Shown here: piece after piece, positions 1-8,075 of the stretch
Layout of the letters: every line of letters begins with the position of its first letter
Position numbering within the stretch: position 1 is the first letter of the stretch
Assembly: GCA_003248865.1 (NCBI GenBank)
Contig: QFPK01000006.1
Location: 110,827 to 174,826 of the forward strand
Direction of reading: 5' to 3'
From: Sphingomonas sp.
GTDB lineage: Bacteria > Pseudomonadota > Alphaproteobacteria > Sphingomonadales > Sphingomonadaceae
DNA: 64,000 nucleotides
The notes under the pieces: generated by a model
What the model saw: only the letters and a program-made list of their open reading frames with translations
Database searches by the model: none
What the model was told of the DNA's origin: nothing
Position numbers and translations under genes: made by a program

Positions 1-1152
1 TTTTACGGCACCGCCAACTCCAACCAGATGATGATGGAGATGATGGGGCTGCATGTGCCGAACGCGGCCTTTGTGCATCCGGGCACGAAGCTGCGGCAGG
101 AACTGACCCGCGCCGCCGTGCACCGGCTGACGGAGATCGGCCATGGCAGCAATGATTACCGCCCCATCGGCCATGTGGTGGATGAAAAGGCCATCGTGAA
201 TGCCGTGGTGGGGCTGCTGGCGACGGGTGGGTCCACCAACCATGCGCTGCACCTGCCGGCGATTGCGCGGGCGGCGGGCATCCAGCTGGACTGGGAGGAT
301 ATGGACCAGTTGAGCGCAGTCGTGCCGCTGATCGCCAACGTCTATCCGGCGGGGCAGGCGGATGTGAACCAGTTCCATGAGGCAGGCGGGATGGCCTTCA
401 CCATCGCCGAACTGCTGGGCGCGGGGCTGGTGCATGGCGATATCCTGACGGTGGCGGGCGAGAGCCTGGGCGATTACGCCGCCGAACCGGGACTGGAAGG
501 CGATGCGCTGGTGTGGACTCCGGCGCCGGAGACGAGCCGGGACGACAGCATCCTGCGCCCGGTGAGCGCACCGTTCCGGCCCGATGGCGGCATGCGGCTG
601 GTGCAGGGCAATCTGGGGCGGGGCACCTTCAAGACCAGCGCGGTGGATCCCTCGCGTTGGACCATCGAGGCGCCTGCGCGGGTGTTCGAGGATCAGGCGG
701 AGGTGAATGCCGCCTTCAAGCGCGGCGAGCTGGACCGCGATGTTGTTGTGGTGGTGCGCTTCCAGGGACCTCGTGCCAACGGCATGCCGGAGCTGCACAA
801 GCTGACGCCCCCGCTGGGGGTGTTGCAGGACAAGGGGTACAAGGTGGCGCTGGTGACGGATGGACGCATGTCTGGCGCGAGCGGCAAGGTGCCGGCCGCG
901 ATCCATATGAGCCCGGAGGCGCTGGGCGGCGGGCCGCTGGCGCGGGTGCGCGACGGCGATATGATCCGGCTGTGCGCGGCGAAGGGCACCATCGATGTGC
1001 TGATGAACGAAACCGAGTTTCTGGCCCGGGAACCGGCCCTGCCGCCGGTGGATGCCGACGGCACCGGGCGGGAGCTGTTCGCGCTGTTCCGGCAGGCGGC
1101 CGGCACCGCCGAATCCGGCGCTTCACCCATATTGGAGGCAGCCGGCCTGTGA
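1..1152 (+). CDS. edd: Phosphogluconate dehydratase, C-terminal part (5' end outside window)
   Basis: This is the first Entner-Doudoroff enzyme, converting 6-phosphogluconate to 2-keto-3-deoxy-6-phosphogluconate (KDPG). The reading frame is open from base 1, so only about 383 codons of the usual roughly 600 are present. The visible part has IlvD/EDD family sequence: TANSNQMMMEMMGLHVPN at the left edge, GGSTNHALHLPAIARAAG, and the C-terminal VTDGRMSGASGKVPAAIHMS block. Its TGA stop overlaps the GTG start of the glucokinase gene, and eda follows, which separates it from the homologous dihydroxyacid dehydratase IlvD. Identification is secure; only the truncation by the window limits it. Confidence 0.95.
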   Translation, partial: FYGTANSNQMMMEMMGLHVPNAAFVHPGTKLRQELTRAAVHRLTEIGHGSNDYRPIGHVVDEKAIVNAVVGLLATGGSTNHALHLPAIARAAGIQLDWEDMDQLSAVVPLIANVYPAGQADVNQFHEAGGMAFTIAELLGAGLVHGDILTVAGESLGDYAAEPGLEGDALVWTPAPETSRDDSILRPVSAPFRPDGGMRLVQGNLGRGTFKTSAVDPSRWTIEAPARVFEDQAEVNAAFKRGELDRDVVVVVRFQGPRANGMPELHKLTPPLGVLQDKGYKVALVTDGRMSGASGKVPAAIHMSPEALGGGPLARVRDGDMIRLCAAKGTIDVLMNETEFLAREPALPPVDADGTGRELFALFRQAAGTAESGASPILEAAGL

Positions 1153-2117
1153 CGGACCTGATCACGGCAGATATCGGCGGCACCCATTGCCGCTTCGCCA
1201 TTGCGACGCGGCTAGTGGACGGCGGCATCGCGCTGAGCGATATCGCCAAGCTGAAGGTGGCGGATCATGCCAGCCTGCAGAGCGCGTTCGAAACCTATCG
1301 TCGCGGGCTGGGGCGGGATGTGCCTGCCCATGCCGCGATTGCGCTGGCTGCGCCGACCGATGTCGAGCTGATCACGCTGGCCAACAACCCCTGGGTGATC
1401 CGCCCCGCGCTGGCGGCGGAGCGGCTGGGGCTGGAATCTGTGATGTTCATCAACGATTTCGCGGCCGTCGCGCATGCCGTGGCGAAATGCGGGGCCGATG
1501 AGGTCGAGTGGATCGCGGGGCCGCATGAAGGGCTGCCGGCCGATGGTGTGGTCAGCGTGATCGGGCCGGGAACGGGTCTTGGGGTGGCGATCCTGCTGAT
1601 GGGCGAACAGCCGCGTGTTGTTCCGACCGAGGGCGGGCATCTGGATTATGCCCCGCTGGACAGCCTTGAGGACCAGATCCTGCAGCAGCTGCGCAAGCGC
1701 TTCCGTCGCGTTTCCGGGGAACGGATCGTGTCTGGATCAGGGTTCGCCAATGTGTTTGGGGCGCTGGCCGCCATCGAGGGACGCGCCGTGCCGCCGCGCG
1801 ACGACGCGCAGCTGTGGTCGGCCGCGCTGGAGGAAGGCGACCCGTTGGCGCAATCGGCGTTCGACCGCTGGTGTCTGGCACTGGGCGCGGTGGTGGGCGA
1901 TCTGGCTCTGGCGCAAGGCGCAGAGGCCGTGGTGCTGGCGGGCGGCATGCTGCCGCGCATCCGGCACCTGCTGGGCAGCAGCGGGTTCCATTCGCGTTTC
2001 ACCGCCAAGGGCCGGTTCGAGGCGCGCATGGCCGCGATCCCCATCTTGCACATCACCCATCCGGAGCCGGGCCTGCTGGGGGCGGCGGCGGCCTGGTTCG
2101 CGAAAGGACGGCCATGA
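1149..2117 (+). CDS. glk: Glucokinase
   Basis: ATP-dependent phosphorylation of glucose to glucose-6-phosphate, feeding the Entner-Doudoroff pathway in the cytoplasm. The predicted protein is 322 aa with a GTG start overlapping the edd stop. It opens with the Glk-family phosphate-binding motif ADIGGTHCRFAI, has FINDFAAVAHAV with the catalytic-region Asp, IGPGTGLGVAIL, EGGHLDYAP and a C-terminal VLAGGMLPRI. Length and motifs fit the proteobacterial Glk family rather than ROK kinases. It overlaps eda by 4 nt (ATGA), so edd-glk-eda is translationally coupled. Confidence 0.93.
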   Translation: MTDLITADIGGTHCRFAIATRLVDGGIALSDIAKLKVADHASLQSAFETYRRGLGRDVPAHAAIALAAPTDVELITLANNPWVIRPALAAERLGLESVMFINDFAAVAHAVAKCGADEVEWIAGPHEGLPADGVVSVIGPGTGLGVAILLMGEQPRVVPTEGGHLDYAPLDSLEDQILQQLRKRFRRVSGERIVSGSGFANVFGALAAIEGRAVPPRDDAQLWSAALEEGDPLAQSAFDRWCLALGAVVGDLALAQGAEAVVLAGGMLPRIRHLLGSSGFHSRFTAKGRFEARMAAIPILHITHPEPGLLGAAAAWFAKGRP

Positions 2118-2725
2118 GCGCGATTGAACCCATCATGCGGCTGGCGCCGGTGATTCCGGTACTGGTGATCGATTCGCCGGAACATGGCGTGGAGATCGCC
2201 GAAGCGCTGGTGGCGGGCGGGCTGCGCGTGCTGGAAGTGACGCTGCGCACGGCAGGTGCGCTGGACGTGATTCGCGCCATGAAGCAGGTGCCGGGGGCCG
2301 TGGTGGGCGCCGGCACTGTGCTGAACGTGCGCGATCTGGATGCGGCGATTGCGGCCGGAGCAGAGTTCATCGTTTCCCCCGGGCTGACCGACAAGCTGGC
2401 GCACGCCGCGCTGGACCGGGAGATTCCCTTCCTGCCGGGCGTTGCGAACGCGGGTGACATCATGCGCGGGCTGGATCTGGGGCTGGACCGGTTCAAATTC
2501 TTCCCGGCCGAAGCGGCCGGTGGATTGAAGGCGTTGAAGGCGCTGGCAGCGCCGTTCCGCAATGTGCGTTTCTGCCCCACGGGCGGCATCACCCAGGCGT
2601 CCGCGCCGGACTGGCTGGCGGAAGAGGCCGTGCTTTGTGTGGGCGGCAGTTGGCTGGTGGGCAAGGGCGCGCCTGACACGCAGGCGATTCGCGCGGCCGC
2701 CGAAGCCGCCGCCGCGCTGGCGTGA
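2114..2725 (+). CDS. eda: KDPG aldolase (2-dehydro-3-deoxy-phosphogluconate aldolase)
   Basis: Cleaves KDPG to pyruvate and glyceraldehyde-3-phosphate, the last step of the Entner-Doudoroff route. The protein is 203 aa, normal for a class I Eda. Visible motifs are VLEVTLRT (active-site Glu region), VGAGTVLN, FIVSPG, RFKFFPAEAAGG (Schiff-base Lys in FKFFPA) and PTGGITQ (phosphate site). The ATG overlaps the glk stop by 4 nt and its own stop overlaps the GTG of ung, so the gene sits inside a four-gene overlapping run. Confidence 0.95.
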   Translation: MSAIEPIMRLAPVIPVLVIDSPEHGVEIAEALVAGGLRVLEVTLRTAGALDVIRAMKQVPGAVVGAGTVLNVRDLDAAIAAGAEFIVSPGLTDKLAHAALDREIPFLPGVANAGDIMRGLDLGLDRFKFFPAEAAGGLKALKALAAPFRNVRFCPTGGITQASAPDWLAEEAVLCVGGSWLVGKGAPDTQAIRAAAEAAAALA

Positions 2726-3411
2726 GCGGCGAGATCAAGCTGGAGGAGAGCTGGCGCCGGGCGCTGGCCGGGGAATTCGAGCAGCCCTACATGCGTGACC
2801 TGCGCGCATTTCTTGTGGCCGAGCGGGCGGCGGGCAAGCGAATCTATCCGCGTGCGTCGAACTGGTTCCGCGCGCTGGACCTGACTCCGCTGGACAAGGT
2901 TCGGGTCGTGATTTTGGGGCAGGACCCTTATCATGGGCCGGGGCAGGCGCATGGCCTGTGCTTTTCGGTGCAGCCCGGCGTGAAGATTCCGCCTTCGCTG
3001 GTGAATATCTACAAGGAGCTGAAAGGCGATCTGGGCCTGGAGCCCCCGCGCCACGGTTTTCTGGAAAGCTGGGCCGGGCAGGGGGTGTTGCTGCTGAACA
3101 GCGTGCTGACGGTGGAGGACGGCAAGGCGGCTTCCCACGCGGGGCGTGGCTGGGAGCGATTCACGGACGCCGTTGTGCGGCTGGTGGCCGAGCGGCCCGA
3201 ACCGGCGGTTTTCATGTTGTGGGGAAGCCATGCGCAACGGAAGGCGGCTTTTGTCGACGGCTCGCGGCATCTGGTGCTGAAATCGGTGCATCCCTCGCCG
3301 CTGTCGGCTCATGGCGGATTTTTCGGCTCGCGGCATTTTTCGCGCGCGAATGCGTTTCTGGAGAGCGCCGGCATCGGCGCCGTGGACTGGCGCTTGCCCG
3401 AACTGGCCTGA
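2722..3411 (+). CDS. ung: Uracil-DNA glycosylase
   Basis: Base-excision repair enzyme that removes uracil from DNA. The 229-aa family 1 Ung has the water-activating loop GQDPYHGPGQAHGLCFSV, LLLNSVLTVE, and the Leu-loop region HPSPLSAHGGFFGSRHFS. The GTG start overlaps the eda stop (GTGA); the next Met is well inside the protein, so GTG is preferred. Co-transcription with the sugar genes appears to be positional rather than functional. I see no terminator hairpin right after the gene. Confidence 0.95.
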   Translation: MSGEIKLEESWRRALAGEFEQPYMRDLRAFLVAERAAGKRIYPRASNWFRALDLTPLDKVRVVILGQDPYHGPGQAHGLCFSVQPGVKIPPSLVNIYKELKGDLGLEPPRHGFLESWAGQGVLLLNSVLTVEDGKAASHAGRGWERFTDAVVRLVAERPEPAVFMLWGSHAQRKAAFVDGSRHLVLKSVHPSPLSAHGGFFGSRHFSRANAFLESAGIGAVDWRLPELA

Positions 3412-3637
3412 GGGCAATTTCTTAAAGTGCCATATCAGCAAAGTCGCAGAATGCTCGTCTTCGAGTTATATCTTAATGTAAAATCTTAGAAAATAATAAT
3501 ATTCAATAAAATCAATATATTGTGAAAGTATTTTGTTGATGTAAAAACTTAACACAATGACACGGTCGTGCGATTTCGCGCAACTTTTTGCGCGATCCGT
3601 AGGGCGGTGGGATATGTGGGAAGGGGCGCTGGAAAGA
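3412..3637. other. AT-rich intergenic patch
   Basis: There is no convincing gene here. About 130 bases (roughly 3420-3560) are very AT-rich, with runs such as AAAATAATAATATTCAATAA, in otherwise GC-rich surroundings. The patch lies between the end of ung and the 3' end of tRNA-Cys on the other strand. It could hold promoter-like sequence or be a leftover of foreign DNA; the sequence alone does not decide. Confidence 0.5.
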
Positions 3638-3711
3638 TGGAGGCCCGAGCCGGAATCGAACCGGCGTGCACGGATTTGCAGTCCGCTGCGTCACCACTCC
3701 GCCATCGGGCC
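3638..3711 (-). tRNA. tRNA-Cys (GCA)
   Basis: Read on the minus strand, this 74-nt sequence folds as a complete cloverleaf. The acceptor arms GGCCCGA and TCGGGCC pair fully, the discriminator base is U (the cysteine identity base), and CCA is encoded at 3638-3640. The anticodon loop is CTGCAAA, with GCA at 3677-3679, and the T arm contains GGTTCGATTCC. No duplicate of its 3' end was noticed nearby. Confidence 0.95.
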
Positions 3712-3798
3712 TCGACAGCGCGGACGGGGCGTCTAGCAGGGCTCCGCCGGCTTTGGAACCCCCGACAGATTCGCAGCGGCTTCAGGTTGCACTGGCTT

Positions 3799-4110
3799 TC
3801 AGGGATTTGCCTTCAGATGGGCGCCGATCTCGTCGAAGAAGCGTTCCAGCTGGTGCAGCACATTCAGCTTGAAGGCATAATTCACGTCGGCCGAATTGCT
3901 TTCGATGATCGTCGATTCGTCCACTTTCTCCGCATAGGCGTTGGCCAGATTCTGCACATAGGTGGGCGTCAGCTCGATATGGCCGCCATCAGCCAGCAGG
4001 CGCAGTTGCACCACCATCATCTGGCGCACCAGCATCTCCAGCGTGGTGATCCGCGCGACGACGACCACCGGGTCCAGCTCGATCTGCTCCTGCGGTTGTT
4101 CGTCTGACAT
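3799..4110 (-). CDS. Conserved small protein of unknown function
   Basis: A 103-aa acidic protein that I do not recognise as a named family. It begins MSDEQPQEQIELD, is predicted mostly helical (ITTLEMLVRQMMVVQLRLL), and ends FFDEIGAHLKANP. It has no signal peptide, membrane segment or cysteine cluster. It stands alone between tRNA-Cys and the divergent eno gene, with good coding character compared with the overlapping plus-strand frames. Likely a soluble cytoplasmic protein; function unknown. Confidence 0.7.
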   Translation of the reverse strand: MSDEQPQEQIELDPVVVVARITTLEMLVRQMMVVQLRLLADGGHIELTPTYVQNLANAYAEKVDESTIIESNSADVNYAFKLNVLHQLERFFDEIGAHLKANP

Positions 4111-4345
4111 GCGGTCCTCCTGTGTTCGCGCCTATATTCACTGACGGGGGAGCCTAGCCCTGCCTTTCGGCCGGCGCTAGGCATCTGGGGCCGTTGGGCC
4201 GGGGCCTTATCGGCCACCTTGATGTTTAACGGCCATGCCGAGGCGTTGCCAAAGGTTGAACAATGGGGCGGTGCCCCTGTAAGCGACGCCTGCATCATAT
4301 GAGCACAGGCCATCGAGCACAGACCATCGATCAAAGGGAGCACCC

Positions 4346-5620
4346 ATGACTGCCATCGTCGACCTTATCGCCCGAGAGATCCTCGACAGCCGCGGCAACC
4401 CGACGGTGGAGGTGGATTGCATCTTGGAGGACGGCAGTTTCGGCCGCGCCGCCGTGCCGTCGGGCGCGTCCACCGGCGCGCATGAGGCGGTGGAAAAGCG
4501 CGACGGCGACAAGGCGCGTTACCTGGGCAAGGGTGTGAAGGACGCGGTTGCCGCCGTGCACGGAGACATTTCCGACGCGCTGATCGGCCTCGATGCGGAA
4601 GAGCAGGAACATATCGACGCGCAGATGATCCAGCTGGACGGCACGCCGAACAAGGCCCGGCTGGGGGCAAACGCGATCCTGGGGGTGAGCCTGGCGGTTG
4701 CGAAGGCGGCGGCCGACGCGCGGGGGTTGCCGCTGTATCGTTATGTCGGAGGCACCGCGGCGCGGCTGTTGCCGGTGCCGATGATGAACATCATCAACGG
4801 CGGCGCACATGCCGACAACCCGATCGACTTCCAGGAATTCATGATCATGCCGACCGGCGCCGAAACCTTCTCCGAAGGGCTGCGCTGGGGGGCGGAGATT
4901 TTCCACACGCTGAAGAAGATCCTGCACGATCGCAGCTTGTCGACGGCGGTGGGTGATGAGGGCGGATTCGCCCCGAACCTGTCGAGCGCGACCGAAGCGC
5001 TGGACGTGATCCTGCAGGCGATCGAGAAGGCCGGTTACAAGCCGGGTGAAGATGTGAAGCTGGCACTGGATTGCGCATCGACCGAATTTTTCAAGAACGG
5101 CTCATATCTTATGGAAGGAGAAGGAAAAAATCTTTCTTCAGATGACATGTCAACATTCCTTGCCGATCTTGTCTCGCGCTATCCGATCGTTTCCATCGAG
5201 GATGGGATGGCAGAGGACGATTGGGCCGGCTGGAAGCTGCTGACCGACAAGGTGAGCGCCAAGGTGCAGCTGGTCGGCGACGACCTGTTCGTCACCAATG
5301 CCACGCGCCTGCGCGAGGGAATCGCCAAGGGAGTCGCGAATTCCATTCTGGTGAAGGTGAACCAGATCGGATCCTTGTCGGAAACGCTGGAGGCGGTGAA
5401 CACTGCGCATCACGCACGCTATACGGCGGTGATGAGCCATCGGTCCGGGGAGACGGAGGATTCGACCATCGCCGATCTGGCGGTTGCGACCAACTGCGGG
5501 CAGATCAAGACAGGGTCGCTGAGCCGTTCTGACCGGTTGGCGAAGTACAATCAACTGCTTCGCATCGAGGGTGAGCTTGGCGACACTGCTGTGTATGCGG
5601 GACGCGTTATCAAGCTGTAA
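4346..5620 (+). CDS. eno: Enolase
   Basis: Interconverts 2-phosphoglycerate and phosphoenolpyruvate in lower glycolysis. The protein is 424 aa, typical for bacterial enolase. Motifs include the N-terminal AREILDSRGNPTVEVD, GDEGGFAPNL, SIEDGMAEDDWAGWK (Mg2+ ligands), LVGDDLFVTN, the catalytic Lys region NSILVKVNQIGS, and the signature SHRSGETEDSTIADLAVA. The ATG is preceded by a good ribosome site (AAAGGGAG). A strong hairpin terminator follows directly at 5639-5672. Confidence 0.98.
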   Translation: MTAIVDLIAREILDSRGNPTVEVDCILEDGSFGRAAVPSGASTGAHEAVEKRDGDKARYLGKGVKDAVAAVHGDISDALIGLDAEEQEHIDAQMIQLDGTPNKARLGANAILGVSLAVAKAAADARGLPLYRYVGGTAARLLPVPMMNIINGGAHADNPIDFQEFMIMPTGAETFSEGLRWGAEIFHTLKKILHDRSLSTAVGDEGGFAPNLSSATEALDVILQAIEKAGYKPGEDVKLALDCASTEFFKNGSYLMEGEGKNLSSDDMSTFLADLVSRYPIVSIEDGMAEDDWAGWKLLTDKVSAKVQLVGDDLFVTNATRLREGIAKGVANSILVKVNQIGSLSETLEAVNTAHHARYTAVMSHRSGETEDSTIADLAVATNCGQIKTGSLSRSDRLAKYNQLLRIEGELGDTAVYAGRVIKL

Positions 5621-5638
5621 TCCAAACGCTATCTGTCG

Positions 5639-5672
5639 AAAGGGCGCGGAGAGCATTCTTCGCGCCCTTTTT
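5639..5672 (+). terminator. Rho-independent terminator of eno
   Basis: A perfect 10-bp stem, AAAGGGCGCG (5639-5648) pairing with CGCGCCCTTT (5661-5670), is followed by further T residues. It lies 18 bases after the eno stop and has the classic shape of an intrinsic terminator. Confidence 0.9.
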
Positions 5673-5699
5673 CATGCGCGATGGGAATGGAATGAGAAA

Positions 5700-5729
5700 G
5701 GGGCCCGGCTTCGTGTGAAGCCGGGCCCC
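5700..5729 (-). terminator. Hairpin terminator of the LPNTG-protein gene
   Basis: A 13-bp perfect stem (GGGGCCCGGCTTC / GAAGCCGGGCCCC) closes a 4-base loop. On the minus strand it is followed by CTTTCTC, so it best serves the gene at 5766-6071, which ends 37 bases upstream on that strand. It may also back up the eno terminator. Confidence 0.75.
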
Positions 5730-5765
5730 CAGGGTTGCTTGTTTCTCTAGGGTTGGAAGTTGCGA

Positions 5766-6071
5766 TCAGGCAGCGACCTTACGCCTGCTCGCTGCAACGC
5801 CGGCCAGGCATATGCCCGTGATCAGCATTGCAAGATTGCCGGTATTCGGCAGTGGCGGCAGTTGGCTGCCGCTCGATTGTTTGAAAGCGACTCGATCTGG
5901 TTCTGATTGAATAAAAGCGACTTTTTCTGGCGTCGTCTTAACAGTGACGATCTGTGTTGCGGTCGTTGCACTTGCCCCCAGGTCGACTGCCTGAGTTTGC
6001 GCGAGTGCCGGAAATCCTCCGACCGAGAGGATTGCGAGCGCGGCGCCTGCCTTCACACGTTGGCTTAACAT
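5766..6071 (-). CDS. Small exported protein with C-terminal LPNTG sorting-like signal
   Basis: A 101-aa protein with a Sec signal peptide at residues 1 to about 24 (hydrophobic core, then PALAQT). A short Thr/Val-rich middle part contains two related elements, EKVAFIQS and DRVAFKQS. The C-terminus is LPNTG at residues 74-78, a hydrophobic stretch (about 79-94) and RRK at 96-98. That order is the layout of a sortase or exosortase-type sorting signal, but LPxTG is normally a Gram-positive motif. It has its own terminator and a long upstream region. Function unknown; it may be a small surface or membrane-anchored protein. Confidence 0.7.
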   Translation of the reverse strand: MLSQRVKAGAALAILSVGGFPALAQTQAVDLGASATTATQIVTVKTTPEKVAFIQSEPDRVAFKQSSGSQLPPLPNTGNLAMLITGICLAGVAASRRKVAA

Positions 6072-6478
6072 GGCGACTCTCCATTATCAGGGCGACCCGT
6101 TATTGTTTTCCGCCCGTTAACGCTGGGATATCCGGTTACGAACGAGTGTTAAAGATAAGAAATCACCTGTTTACATTCATTCACGTTCTCAACGCGTGCG
6201 GTGCGGCAAATTTGCAACAGTTATGCCATGAGTCAGATATCTTCATATGGTGTGTTAAGAATGTGTTCGCACAACGTGTGAACTCGCTGCGGCACAACAT
6301 ATTGGGTTTCAGCAGGATATGCGCCCGCGTCAGTCGGGTTTGGCCCATGGTGAACCTTTTTGGCTTTGGGGTGTTCCGGACAGGCGGTGATGTGCCGGAA
6401 TCCATGTCAATTTGTGATTCGTTCGACGGAGCCCGACTGTTTGCTTGACTGATTCGGGCGCGCGTGATTCTGTGAATC
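6072..6478. other. Intergenic region between the LPNTG gene and ftsB
   Basis: About 400 bases with no convincing gene. The region is less GC-rich than its surroundings and must hold the promoters of the two divergent genes. Open frames crossing it lack protein-like composition. I could not identify a specific operator or RNA. Confidence 0.5.
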
Positions 6479-6805
6479 ATGCACCCCGCCTCTCTTTTCG
6501 ATCTGATGAAGCGCGCTGCGCTTCCGGCGCTGTGCCTGCTCGTGATTCTCTATTTCGGCACCCACGCACTTTTCGGCTCGTCCGGATTCTTCGCGCTGGA
6601 TGATATCCGTCGCTCCAAGCAGGACCTGTATCAGCAGCATGCGGAGCTGTCCGCGCGGAAGGCTGCGATCAGCCGCAACATCGCGTTGCTGAATCCGAAG
6701 GGTGCGGATCCCGATTTCGCCGACGAACTGGTTCGTCGGCATCTGGGCGTGATCCGGCCTGATGAAGTGATCGTGCCGTTGGAGGCCCCCCGCGACCCGC
6801 GTTGA
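6479..6805 (+). CDS. ftsB: Septum formation initiator FtsB/DivIC-like protein
   Basis: A bitopic cell-division protein that links FtsL and FtsQ at the division site. The 108-aa protein has a short cytoplasmic start, one membrane helix (about residues 13-30, LPALCLLVILYFGTHALFG), a coiled coil (RRSKQDLYQQHAELSARKAAI) and the family tail PDFADELVRRHLGVIRPDEV. Position between eno and pdhA is the common alphaproteobacterial arrangement. The gap to pdhA (about 200 bases) probably carries the pdh promoter. Confidence 0.88.
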   Translation: MHPASLFDLMKRAALPALCLLVILYFGTHALFGSSGFFALDDIRRSKQDLYQQHAELSARKAAISRNIALLNPKGADPDFADELVRRHLGVIRPDEVIVPLEAPRDPR

Positions 6806-7007
6806 GGGCTGCGGCTTGCGATCATTGCAGAACTTCGGCCCGCCCGGTTTCGGTTGGGGTGGCTTCGCTGGAATTCGTATTCGGCGATAGCAGCCCCACC
6901 GTCGGTGGCGGTTGAAACTTGGGGCATCCGGCGTAGAACGGCCTCATGGCAGTTGTGCCGAAGGGGCGGCCGTTCGGTGGCCGCGAAGAGGATTGAGGGG
7001 ATCGCCA

Positions 7008-8075
7008 GTGGCAAAGGCAAAGTCCGGCACCGGTGCGGCGTCGGAGGCGCGCACGCCCGTTCAGAAAGGGCATCTGGAGAAGCTGCCCAACATGAAGCGG
7101 CATGAACCCACGGCGGACGAGTATCGTGACTATTATCGCATGATGCTGCTGATCCGCCGCTTCGAGGAGAAAGCCGGCCAGCTATATGGCATGGGGCTGA
7201 TCGGCGGCTTCTGCCACCTTTATATAGGGCAGGAAGCGGTCGTGACCGGCCTGCAATCTGCGATCGTGCCCGGTAAGGACAGTGTCGTGACCGGCTATCG
7301 CGACCATGGCCATATGCTGGCCTGCCATATCGACCCCAAGGAGATCATGGCCGAACTGACCGGTCGTGCCGCCGGCATCAGCCGGGGGAAGGGCGGCTCC
7401 ATGCACATGTTCTCCGTGGAACAGGGCTTTTACGGCGGGCATGGCATCGTGGGCGCGCAGGTGCCGATCGGTGCGGGCCTTGGCTTTGCGCACAAGTATA
7501 AAGGCGATGGCGGCGTGGCGCTGGCCTATTTCGGTGACGGCGCTGCCAACCAGGGCCAGGTCTATGAAGCGTTCAACATGGCCGAGCTGTGGAAGCTGCC
7601 GGTGATCTTCGTGATCGAGAACAACCAATATGCGATGGGCACCTCGGTGAACCGGGCCTCTGCGGAGGACCAGCTGTATCGCCGGGGCGAGAGCTTCCGG
7701 ATCGAGGGGCTGCAGGTGGACGGCATGGATGTGCTGGCCGTGCGCGGCGCCGCGACCGTGGCGCTGGAGTGGGTGAAGGGCGGCCATGGCCCCATCCTGC
7801 TGGAAATGAAGACCTACCGGTATCGCGGCCACTCCATGTCGGATCCGGCGAAGTATCGCAGCCGCGAGGAAGTGCAGACGATGCGCGAGAATCGTGATCC
7901 CATCGACCACGCCAAGCGCGAGATGCTGGAGCGGGGCGATGCCGATGAAGCCTGGTTCAAGGCTGTCGAGCAGGAGATCAAGAAAGTCGTGGCCGAAGCC
8001 GCGGACTTTGCGGAGCAAGCGCCGGAGCCGGAACTTTCCGAGCTTTATACGGACGTTCTGGTGGGGACTTACTGA
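7008..8075 (+). CDS. pdhA: Pyruvate dehydrogenase E1 component, alpha subunit
   Basis: Thiamine-diphosphate subunit of the heterotetrameric E1, which decarboxylates pyruvate. The start is taken as GTG at 7008 (VAKAKSGTG), preceded by GAGGGG; this gives 355 aa, and the longer frame upstream looks non-coding. Motifs include HLYIGQEAVVTGL, GYRDHGHML, GGHGIVGAQVPIGAG, and the ThDP/Mg motif GDGAANQG through NNQYAMG, followed by the phosphorylation-loop-like region YRYRGHSMSDPAKYR. It overlaps pdhB by one base and leads the PDH operon. Confidence 0.96.
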   Translation: MAKAKSGTGAASEARTPVQKGHLEKLPNMKRHEPTADEYRDYYRMMLLIRRFEEKAGQLYGMGLIGGFCHLYIGQEAVVTGLQSAIVPGKDSVVTGYRDHGHMLACHIDPKEIMAELTGRAAGISRGKGGSMHMFSVEQGFYGGHGIVGAQVPIGAGLGFAHKYKGDGGVALAYFGDGAANQGQVYEAFNMAELWKLPVIFVIENNQYAMGTSVNRASAEDQLYRRGESFRIEGLQVDGMDVLAVRGAATVALEWVKGGHGPILLEMKTYRYRGHSMSDPAKYRSREEVQTMRENRDPIDHAKREMLERGDADEAWFKAVEQEIKKVVAEAADFAEQAPEPELSELYTDVLVGTY

